Part shown: piece by piece, positions 1 to 6,161 of the stretch
Numbering within the stretch: position 1 is the first letter of the stretch
Layout: each line of letters begins with the position of its first letter
Origin: Thermoplasmata archaeon
GTDB taxonomy: Archaea; Thermoplasmatota; Penumbrarchaeia; Penumbrarchaeales; Penumbrarchaeaceae
Direction: 5' to 3'
Assembly (NCBI GenBank): GCA_023145185.1
Contig: JAGLEG010000330.1
Coordinates: 1-6,161, forward strand
DNA: 6,161 bases
The notes under the pieces: generated by a model
The model's input: only the letters and a program-made list of their open reading frames with translations
Databases searched by the model: none
Told to the model about the DNA's origin: nothing
Program-made: the position numbers and the translations under genes

Positions 1-126
1 CTGGGTTCATTCCTGATCATATCATTGATGTTGTTATCCAATGCGTTGGTGGTATCATCTTTCATCGATGAGGGTCCTTCTTACATTCCCTCAAGGGGCC
101 CTCTCGATGTGATCAAGATCGATTCG
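1..126 (+). repeat. Paralogous 5' segment, copy 1
   Basis: This segment aligns without gaps to 3739-3864 at a fixed offset of 3738. By hand count, identity is 45/48 for bases 1-48, 26/48 for 49-96 and 28/30 for 97-126. The first 24 bases are identical. It encodes the signal peptide and the start of the mature protein. Confidence 0.9.
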
Positions 127-3100
127 GACCAGGAGCTCATCGATACCGCATCGGATAGGAACTGGACGGGAAATGGGTCCATTTCGGATCCATTCGTGAT
201 AACCGATCTTGATATCGATGCGGGAGGTGGTCACCACTGCCTCTGGATCGCCAACACTAGCCTATCGTTCAAGATTACGAACAGCACGTTCTCCAATGCG
301 ACCTATGAGGGTATTCCCACGATACTCAGTTCCGGACTGATCCTGATGAACGTGACACGGGTCCAGGTATTGAATGTGATCTGCAAGGATAATATAAACG
401 GGATCACGATCATCGATTCGTCCAATGTCACAGTTTTAGATTCCAACTTCAACAACAATACCTGCGGGATCAAGATGGAACTCTCTGAACATTGCCACGT
501 AGGGTCTTGTAGCCTCACCCGGAATACCCAAACATCAATCCATATGTACGGTGGAAACAGCATCCTGGTGAGGTCCTGTGCCATCAACAATACCATCAAT
601 GCGATCTATGCACTAAACGTTCATGACCTGTGGGCATTTGATAATTTGATATTTGACTCCTCCCATGGGATTCGTATGATACATTGTTACGGTGGAGTTG
701 AGAACAACTCGATCTTGAACCTCTCGAAGGAGTGTATCATGATCTATCATGAAGGGGCATCAGATGGTTTCCGGATAGTTGGCAATGACCTCTCCTCTTC
801 CATGAATGGAATCCATATTCCAGGCCCTAATAATGGGGAGTACGTTATTGTTGATAACCAGATCATATATGGCACATATGGACTGAAGGGCAATTCAAAT
901 AATAGCCAGATAGGGAGCAATGAATTCACGGGATCAGAAGCGGTACAAAGTGGGTTGTCGTGTGCGATATATTTTGAACATGGCGGGGAGATGTTCGGAT
1001 CCAATCGGATAGAGAACAATACGGTCATCTCGGAGAGAGGAGACGGATTTTTTCTCGATGGGGATCTCAACAGATTATTCAATAACAGCATCTCCACCCC
1101 AGATGGGATCGGAATAACGATATCCGGCGATCACAATGATATCGTCGATAGCACGATATCCTCCTACGGGAGATATGGGATCGAGGTTCTTGGCCAATTC
1201 AACAGGTTGATAGATAACTCGATCATCATGGAGAAAGACGTAGGCATCCACCTTAATGGCATATACAATGAATTGCATGAGAACCGCTTGTCCAACTGCT
1301 CGATACTCATGAATTCTCATATAATGAGACAGACGATCGACCCCACGAACCTGGTGAACGGCCTCCCGGTCTACTATCATTACGCGGATAGCTCATCCCT
1401 GGAACAGGTGAACATATCCGGAGAATACGGACAGATCCTGATCAAGGCTCCCCGGGTCAGGATCCACAACATGACCTTTTCGGATCAATTCAATTTCCTG
1501 TTAGTCAATTCGGGTGATGCGATCGTTGAGAACGTCACGATCTCTGGATGTATCGATGGAGCTTTGATATGCGGCGATGTACGGGTTAAGGATTCATTTT
1601 TCCTTGGGAACAAGCGCAGCCTCATTATTTCCTGGACTAAGGGTGGCCAGTCCATCGTGGAGGGTTGCGAATTCACCAGTAAAGATGGGATCGGCCTCAC
1701 CGTTTTCAACCCTAACGTCATTATCCGTTCGAATGAATTTAAAGATCATTCGATCGGTGTCTCATCCTGGAATAAAAATTGTCTTTTTACGGGAAACCTT
1801 TTCCAGGAAAATGGGGTCGGCATCTCATTGTCATCATGGAACGATAATCGTATCGAGAGAAACCACTTCCTGAGAAATGGTATTGGGATCTCACAAGGAT
1901 GGGAGCCGCCCTCTTATCCGAGCAATAGTATTGAGTATAATCTTTTTCAGGAGAGTGTATCTTATGCGATATCCTATCCGTTCTCAACTCATATTATCAA
2001 TAACGCATTCATAGACAACAATGGTGTCGGTGAGAACCCGGAGAAACGTCAGGTTGAATTGGGAACAGATATTAAGTATAATTACTGGAGCGATCACAAC
2101 GCTTCCCACGACCTGATGACCGGGATAATGGAAGAAGCATATCTAATAGAAGGCCTGAACGGCGATATGACCCCGATCGCATACATACCCCGTGAGATCG
2201 TCCCCTCCGCAGAGATCACCTCTATATGGAATGAAGGAGAGTCTGTTCGTATAGATTTCACACATCCCGAATCCATCGAACATGTAATTTACAGATCATA
2301 CGATGGGTCCCACTATGATGAATTGGCGAGGGTCCCGGGGGATCAAGGTTCTTATCTGGACCCGACTGTATTGGATCTGCTGGATCACCATTACATGGTC
2401 CGATCGATAACCGATCTTGGCCCTCTCTTCCCGTCGATCCGATACACATATTTCGTGGACAGGATCACCCCGGAGCTGGAGATCACCTCTCCATTGGATG
2501 GAGACTGGCTCAATGGGCCCGCTGTCAAGATCCACTGGGAGCACTCGGATAATGATGTCGACAACTGCAAGATCTTCGTTTCCCTGGATGGGGATGCCCC
2601 GATCGATGTTGGAGAGAACAGGTCCATCGTTCTTATTGGACTATCAGATGGCCCTCATCTGGTGGAAGTGGAATGTAGGGATAGATGCCAGAATTCCATT
2701 CGCAGAACCCTCAATTTTAATGTTGATACCACTGCGCCGGAATTGAAGATATCATCTCCTGTTGAAGGCGAGCTCATCAGTTCGAACGAGATCGATATCA
2801 CCGGGCTCGCATCAGACAACCTCCAGGTCGCAAGAATCGAGAGGAGATTCAACGGGGAGTGGATGGACCTCGATGAGCTAAACCATACGTTACGTCTGCC
2901 TGTGGAGGGGCAGCAGCAACTGTTGATAAGGGTAACCGATATGGTAGATAACTGGGTGGAGAAGATCGTCAATTTTACCGTCGACAGGACTATACCATAT
3001 GTCGTTGATGTGTTTCCATACACGACGATGATGGATTTTAATGAGCTGTATCTCTGGGTGCGCTTCTCCGAGGAGATGGATACAGAAAGCCTTCTTTTCA

Positions 3101-3645
3101 CCCTGAACGGAGATCCTATCGATCTCACAAGCGATCAAGAAGGTTTGTATAATCTCCAAATGTGGACGATAATCCCCGGCACCTCCAATTATCTGACTAT
3201 TTCCGGGGCAGATCTTGCAGGCAACAGAATGAGTGAATTCTCCAAGGAATTCACAAGGAAATTGGAGAGATTTCCGGTCACCTTCTGGATAATTGAAGAT
3301 CGGTCGGGGGATCGGATCGTTTCAACAATGAACTACTCCATTGATGGAGCAGGACTTATCGACACGGTCGATAATGGCACCTTCAGCTACCTTCTACCTT
3401 CTGGGAATTACACCATCCGGGTTTGGGGGGACGGATTCAAGGAGAGCATGAACGAGTTCAATGTAAGTGAAGGTATGGACCTCTATGTGGAAATGGAGAG
3501 GGTGGAGGAGGATGTAGACCCTGTCGAGAATGAGGAGGAATTCCCCTATTTCCTAATCATCATGCTCGCCGTCACGATCCTCCTGATCCTTTTCTTCTAT
3601 ATCGTGCCCGCGAAGCTTGCGGCGAAACAGTCTCAGGAGGAGTGA
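1..3645 (+). CDS. Membrane-anchored NosD-like beta-helix surface protein, 5' partial
   Basis: The reading frame is open from base 1 to the TGA at 3643-3645 (1214 visible codons). The first in-frame start-like codons (TTG 25, ATG 28) lie inside the signal peptide. The paralog at 3733 aligns ungapped from base 1 and has TTG-AAG just before it, so about two codons are probably missing. Visible codons 1-20 form a hydrophobic signal sequence with a possible S-N-A cleavage site (codons 13-15). Codons 54-67 carry the cap N-W-T-G...D-P-F-V-I. Codons 68-690 are degenerate PbH1-type beta-helix turns (patterns such as N-x-I/F, G-I-x-I), interrupted by a N-L-V-N-G-L-P-V module at 450-457 and closed by N-Y-W-S at 694-697. 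Next come an FN3-like domain (736-820), two Ig-like domains each opening P-E-L-x-I-x-S-P (823-909, 913-998), an SbsA/Big_5-like domain with F-S-E-E-M-D and A-D-L-A-G-N (999-1084), a PEGA-like domain (1091-1167), an acidic linker, and a transmembrane helix (1182-1203) with a short cytoplasmic tail. More than twenty N-x-S/T sequons suggest surface glycosylation. The fold is well supported. The ligand is unknown, and a sugar-binding or adhesin role is inference. Confidence 0.9.
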   Translation: MGSFLIISLMLLSNALVVSSFIDEGPSYIPSRGPLDVIKIDSDQELIDTASDRNWTGNGSISDPFVITDLDIDAGGGHHCLWIANTSLSFKITNSTFSNATYEGIPTILSSGLILMNVTRVQVLNVICKDNINGITIIDSSNVTVLDSNFNNNTCGIKMELSEHCHVGSCSLTRNTQTSIHMYGGNSILVRSCAINNTINAIYALNVHDLWAFDNLIFDSSHGIRMIHCYGGVENNSILNLSKECIMIYHEGASDGFRIVGNDLSSSMNGIHIPGPNNGEYVIVDNQIIYGTYGLKGNSNNSQIGSNEFTGSEAVQSGLSCAIYFEHGGEMFGSNRIENNTVISERGDGFFLDGDLNRLFNNSISTPDGIGITISGDHNDIVDSTISSYGRYGIEVLGQFNRLIDNSIIMEKDVGIHLNGIYNELHENRLSNCSILMNSHIMRQTIDPTNLVNGLPVYYHYADSSSLEQVNISGEYGQILIKAPRVRIHNMTFSDQFNFLLVNSGDAIVENVTISGCIDGALICGDVRVKDSFFLGNKRSLIISWTKGGQSIVEGCEFTSKDGIGLTVFNPNVIIRSNEFKDHSIGVSSWNKNCLFTGNLFQENGVGISLSSWNDNRIERNHFLRNGIGISQGWEPPSYPSNSIEYNLFQESVSYAISYPFSTHIINNAFIDNNGVGENPEKRQVELGTDIKYNYWSDHNASHDLMTGIMEEAYLIEGLNGDMTPIAYIPREIVPSAEITSIWNEGESVRIDFTHPESIEHVIYRSYDGSHYDELARVPGDQGSYLDPTVLDLLDHHYMVRSITDLGPLFPSIRYTYFVDRITPELEITSPLDGDWLNGPAVKIHWEHSDNDVDNCKIFVSLDGDAPIDVGENRSIVLIGLSDGPHLVEVECRDRCQNSIRRTLNFNVDTTAPELKISSPVEGELISSNEIDITGLASDNLQVARIERRFNGEWMDLDELNHTLRLPVEGQQQLLIRVTDMVDNWVEKIVNFTVDRTIPYVVDVFPYTTMMDFNELYLWVRFSEEMDTESLLFTLNGDPIDLTSDQEGLYNLQMWTIIPGTSNYLTISGADLAGNRMSEFSKEFTRKLERFPVTFWIIEDRSGDRIVSTMNYSIDGAGLIDTVDNGTFSYLLPSGNYTIRVWGDGFKESMNEFNVSEGMDLYVEMERVEEDVDPVENEEEFPYFLIIMLAVTILLILFFYIVPAKLAAKQSQEE
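1348..1506 (+). repeat. Helix interruption module in the first protein (N-x-V-N-G-x-P type)
   Basis: Codons 450-502 read N-L-V-N-G-L-P-V-Y-Y, then a short polar loop, then G-Q-I-L-I (from 477) and a return to beta-helix turns. The same arrangement occurs twice in the downstream protein. In archaeal NosD-like proteins this pattern commonly marks a hairpin or loop between two runs of beta-helix. It is a protein-level repeat, and the DNA copies are diverged. Confidence 0.7.
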
Positions 3646-3685
3646 TTCATATCGTGATCGATACATGCAGTCAGATTGTGACCCA

Positions 3686-3696
3686 ACTTTTTATAT
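3686..3696 (+). terminator. Possible T-rich termination tract after the first gene
   Basis: A T-tract (ACTTTTTATAT) lies about 40 bases past the stop of the first gene. Archaeal RNA polymerase often terminates at T-rich non-template stretches without a hairpin, and no clear stem-loop is visible in the gap. The same bases make up the proposed TATA box, so this role is tentative. Confidence 0.2.
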
Positions 3697-3697
3697 C
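3688..3697 (+). promoter_or_regulatory. Archaeal TATA-like box for the second gene
   Basis: The string TTTTTATATC lies in the 87-base gap, centred about 40 bases before the TTG start of the downstream gene. Archaeal transcription normally begins about 25 bases past the TATA centre, which would place the start near 3716-3720 and give a short leader of about 15 bases containing the ribosome site. No convincing purine-rich BRE precedes it (the upstream bases are CCCAAC), so the call is moderate. It implies that the second gene can be transcribed on its own. Confidence 0.5.
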
Positions 3698-3719
3698 TAC
3701 AAATCCATGTTGTTCCATC

Positions 3720-3724
3720 GGAGG
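3720..3724 (+). promoter_or_regulatory. Shine-Dalgarno site that fixes the TTG start
   Basis: GGAGG is a perfect match to the anti-Shine-Dalgarno CCUCC of archaeal 16S rRNA and sits 8 bases before TTG 3733. A second purine run (GAGGAG, 3727-3732) touches the start codon and is too close to be the main site. The strong site explains how the weak TTG codon can be used and argues against starts at the downstream ATG codons. Confidence 0.75.
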
Positions 3725-3732
3725 CAGAGGAG

Positions 3733-6161
3733 TTGAAGCTGGGTTCATTCCTGATCATATCACTGATGTTGTCATCCAACGCGTTGATAATGTCATCTTT
3801 TACTGAGGGAGAACCTTCACCTCCTCTCGTAAGAGGGCCTCTCGATGCGATCAAGATCGATTCGGATGCAGAGCTAATCGATATGGCATCGGATCTGAAC
3901 TGGACCGGGAGCGGAACAGAGGGTGACCCGATAGTCATCTCGAACCTGACCATCGACACATCCGGTGGATATTACGGGATGCTGATCGCGAATACGACTC
4001 TACATATTGTCATTGAGAACTGTTCGTTCTACAATTCGACGGATGGGTTCCCTCATCCGTTTCCAAGCTCGGGGTTGATCCTCTTCAATGTGATCTCGGT
4101 CGTGGTTACAAACTCCACTTTCAGTTATAATACGAATGGGATGACCATCGGCGGCTGCATGAATGTAGAGGTCCGTAACTCGTCCTTTCTGCGAAACCTA
4201 AGAGGGATAGAGATGATCCTGTCAAATAACTCCAGGATCCTCGGTTGCACAATGGAGGAAAACACAAGGGATGGTATCTTCATCGAAACCTCGGAGATGT
4301 GCATCGTCCAGGGAAATATGGTCCTGAGGAACGACCCCGGGATCATGCTGTATAGGTCCGAATATAACAGGATATCGGGAAACACGATGTTGTATACAAG
4401 CGATGAGGGAGTGCTACTGGAGTATTCGAACTACAACATCGTAAATGACAATTTTATTGATGGTTTTGGTGATGGGGATGGGATCACCCTATCCAAGGCC
4501 TCTCGTGACAATATAATCCTGAACAATACCCTGAAGGACCCCCAGGAATATGGGATACTGTTAATTAAAGCAGCCAACAACAAATTCTACTCGAACGACC
4601 TTATCAACTGCTCATTCGCCATAGATGACCTGTATTCGATCCGTGAGTCCTCATCCTATTACACAAGTGAGGTTCCCGCTAATAATACCGTGAATGGAAA
4701 GCCATTGATCTACCTAATGGACCTTGACCTGATCGGCAGTACCATCTCTCCGGATTGCGGGCAGTTGTTCCTTGTGAACGTGTCCAATGGTCTTGTCGAA
4801 GATGTTCACCTCAATAATGCCACCTTCGGTATCTGGCTGTTTCAGTCATCGAATATTGAGATAAGAAATTGCTCTGTAATGAACATGATCTATCACGGCT
4901 TGCAGATATTTGATTCGAATAATATACGGATCAGGAAGGTCTCATTTCGTGAATGTTACTACGCTCTGTTCGTTATGGGCTCAGACCGTGTGACCTGCAG
5001 CAACAGTTCGTTTTATTATTGTGATACTGGGACCTTTTTTAGAGAATCAGTAAATTGTGATCTTATCGGTAATGAGATACATAATATGGCCAATTACGGT
5101 GTGGAATGTGTCTCATCGAAATTCTCGATAATTGACAATATCATCACATTATGTGAGAGGGGTATTGAGATGTACGACTCAATACTTGATGAATGTGAGA
5201 ATGCAGTACGGGGAAATACGATATCGAACTGTACCGAGGGTATTCGTGGAATAGCCTGGTTCGCGTCGGTATCAAATAACAATATCATGGGATGCGATCT
5301 GGGGATCAGGATGGGAGCTATCAGGAGTGTTAATTCTTCGATCCATCACAACCACATCGAATCCTCCCATGGTGATGGGGTTCTGTTAGATGGTTTCTCT
5401 ATACGTGTTCATAATAATTCCATCTACGCCGAAAATGGCTACGGGATCCACCTGGCAGGCCCCGGGTACAATGTGATCGAAAATAACAGGATGTACAACT
5501 GTTCAATTACCTTCTCGGATTTCAGAAGGGATGTTAGCAGGAATACCATAGGGCCTGGAAATATGGTAAATGACCTGCCCGTACTCATGTTGCTCGATCC
5601 GTATGGAATATATGAGGATTTCAATGAGCCGATACTCGCAGGACAGGTCCTCATCCAAGCAAACTACGTAGAATTGTCGAACGTCCATGTCTCCAATGCG
5701 ACCGTTGGCTTCTACATTGACGCCAACACAGCTTTCATAGATAGTTGTTCTGTGAGTAGATGCGATGTTGGGATGGAGGTCGGAGATGATCCGACCATTG
5801 AGAACTGCAGGATATTTGAGAATGACATCGGTATGAAGGTTGTGGAGTGGTCTCCCGGCGCAAGTATAACAGATTGTGAGTTTGTGAACAACTCTATCGC
5901 TGTTTTCAATGATGGGGGTGAGAGGTTGGCCCTCTATAGCAATCTGTTCTTGGTGAATGATAAAGGGGTTGCAACATACAACGGTGGGGACTGTACGATC
6001 AAGTGGAACCGTTTCCACAATGGTCCCGGCCCTGCGCTTTCCCTTACGTCCGGGCGGGACATCGTAAGAGACAACATGTTCATCGATAACAATGACCAGA
6101 TAGAAGGTCTGGACCAGATATCTGCGACCGAAGGGACGATCGTCTCAGATAACTATTGGTC
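3733..6161 (+). CDS. NosD-like beta-helix surface protein, paralog of the upstream gene, 3' partial
   Basis: The frame is open from TTG 3733 to the window edge without a stop (809 full codons plus TC, which must encode Ser). The TTG start is chosen because GGAGG lies 8 bases upstream (3720-3724) and because Met-Lys then precedes the hydrophobic signal sequence. A start at ATG 3766 would cut away half of that signal. Codons 1-22 are the signal peptide with a possible S-N-A site (15-17). The cap N-W-T-G...D-P-I-V-I spans codons 56-69. Codons 70-800 are PbH1-like beta-helix turns, many containing N-C-S/T or G-C-D. Two interruption modules occur: N-T-V-N-G-K-P-L (318-325) and N-M-V-N-D-L-P-V (610-617). 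The window ends on N-Y-W-S (807-810), which closes the helix in the upstream paralog, so about 500 more codons of stalk and anchor are predicted but unseen. About 22 cysteines and many sequons are present. No catalytic residues of known pectinases or lyases are recognisable. NosD-family naming reflects fold only, as nothing here links it to copper or nitrous oxide reductase. Confidence 0.9.
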   Translation, partial: MKLGSFLIISLMLSSNALIMSSFTEGEPSPPLVRGPLDAIKIDSDAELIDMASDLNWTGSGTEGDPIVISNLTIDTSGGYYGMLIANTTLHIVIENCSFYNSTDGFPHPFPSSGLILFNVISVVVTNSTFSYNTNGMTIGGCMNVEVRNSSFLRNLRGIEMILSNNSRILGCTMEENTRDGIFIETSEMCIVQGNMVLRNDPGIMLYRSEYNRISGNTMLYTSDEGVLLEYSNYNIVNDNFIDGFGDGDGITLSKASRDNIILNNTLKDPQEYGILLIKAANNKFYSNDLINCSFAIDDLYSIRESSSYYTSEVPANNTVNGKPLIYLMDLDLIGSTISPDCGQLFLVNVSNGLVEDVHLNNATFGIWLFQSSNIEIRNCSVMNMIYHGLQIFDSNNIRIRKVSFRECYYALFVMGSDRVTCSNSSFYYCDTGTFFRESVNCDLIGNEIHNMANYGVECVSSKFSIIDNIITLCERGIEMYDSILDECENAVRGNTISNCTEGIRGIAWFASVSNNNIMGCDLGIRMGAIRSVNSSIHHNHIESSHGDGVLLDGFSIRVHNNSIYAENGYGIHLAGPGYNVIENNRMYNCSITFSDFRRDVSRNTIGPGNMVNDLPVLMLLDPYGIYEDFNEPILAGQVLIQANYVELSNVHVSNATVGFYIDANTAFIDSCSVSRCDVGMEVGDDPTIENCRIFENDIGMKVVEWSPGASITDCEFVNNSIAVFNDGGERLALYSNLFLVNDKGVATYNGGDCTIKWNRFHNGPGPALSLTSGRDIVRDNMFIDNNDQIEGLDQISATEGTIVSDNYW
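3739..3864 (+). repeat. Paralogous 5' segment, copy 2
   Basis: This is the partner of bases 1-126, with the same reading frame and no insertions or deletions. It begins two codons after the TTG start, which is how the missing start of the upstream gene can be predicted. Confidence 0.9.
4684..4839 (+). repeat. Helix interruption module A in the second protein
   Basis: Codons 318-369 read N-T-V-N-G-K-P-L-I-Y, with C-G-Q-L-F from 342 and then N-A-T-F-G-I-W-L. This module has no positional counterpart in the first protein, and the helix run between it and module B (about 290 codons) accounts for the longer helix of the second protein. Confidence 0.7.
5560..5718 (+). repeat. Helix interruption module B in the second protein
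   Basis: Codons 610-662 read N-M-V-N-D-L-P-V, with A-G-Q-V-L-I from 636 and then N-A-T-V-G-F-Y-I. The preceding residues (G-I-H-L-A-G...N-C-S-I) match those before the single module of the first protein (G-I-H-L-N-G...N-C-S-I), so the two modules are probably orthologous positions. Asp replaces the usual Gly after V-N. Confidence 0.7.

Noticed and set aside
1680..1960. Recurring short strings in the helix region as a CRISPR array or DNA tandem repeat.
   Set aside because: The recurrence is at protein level (PbH1 turns of about 22-24 residues) and the DNA copies are diverged, with no constant repeat and spacer pattern.
2417..2746. A 109-codon open frame in another plus-strand frame.
   Set aside because: It overlaps the FN3/Ig-like region of the first gene, is rich in Arg, Ser and Trp with no fold-like pattern, and is a frame shadow.
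1..3645. Annotation as the NosD copper-processing protein of nitrous oxide reductase.
   Set aside because: The similarity is to the repeat fold only. The proteins are far larger, carry Ig-like stalks and a membrane anchor, and no nos genes are present.
5035..5041. A T-run inside the second gene as a terminator.
   Set aside because: It encodes Thr-Phe-Phe in an intact frame that continues for over 1 kb, with no stem-loop before it.
5503..6018. A 171-codon open frame on the minus strand, with others such as 2655-3128 (157 codons).
   Set aside because: They lie wholly opposite confident beta-helix or Ig-like coding sequence, show no domain or ribosome site, and are expected by chance in long genes with this codon use.
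1..6161. High frequency of GATC and ATCGAT strings, as if a regulatory or methylation motif.
   Set aside because: It is explained by common codon pairs such as GGG-ATC, AAG-ATC and ATC-GAT in Ile-, Gly- and Asp-rich helix turns. The strings are in frame and spread evenly.

Overview
The window holds two large genes on the + strand, in tandem and separated by an 87-base gap. Both encode secreted right-handed parallel beta-helix proteins of the archaeal NosD-like/PbH1 surface-protein type. The style suggests an uncultured archaeon of the Thermoplasmata or a relative. Evidence for this is an N-terminal cap of the form N-W-T-G-x-G followed by D-P-x-V-I, the 'N-Y-W-S' end of the helix, dense N-x-S/T sequons, a C-terminal membrane anchor, an archaeal-style TATA box close to a strong Shine-Dalgarno site, frequent AGG/AGA arginine codons and moderate GC. 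The exact lineage cannot be fixed from this stretch.

Gene 1 (bases 1-3645) is open from the first base. Its true start lies just outside the window, probably two codons upstream by comparison with gene 2. It encodes a signal peptide, a long beta-helix of about 640 residues, a mast of FN3-like, Ig-like and SbsA-like domains, a small PEGA/carboxypeptidase-regulatory-like domain, an acidic linker, one transmembrane helix and a short charged tail. The gap (3646-3732) carries a TATA-like box and a GGAGG ribosome site. Gene 2 (3733-6161 and beyond) starts at TTG and stays open for 809 full codons to the window edge. It ends on the same N-Y-W-S motif that closes the helix in gene 1, so its own mast and anchor, if it has them, lie beyond the window.

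The two genes are paralogs. Their first 60 visible codons align without gaps at 43/60 identical residues, and short DNA stretches are almost identical. Downstream the helices diverge strongly and differ in module number: gene 2 has two copies of an 'N-x-V-N-G-x-P' interruption module and gene 1 has one. The picture is a cell-surface array of stalked beta-helix proteins that probably bind or process polysaccharides or act as adhesins. No catalytic site is recognisable. No RNA gene, CRISPR array, insertion sequence or defence system was seen.
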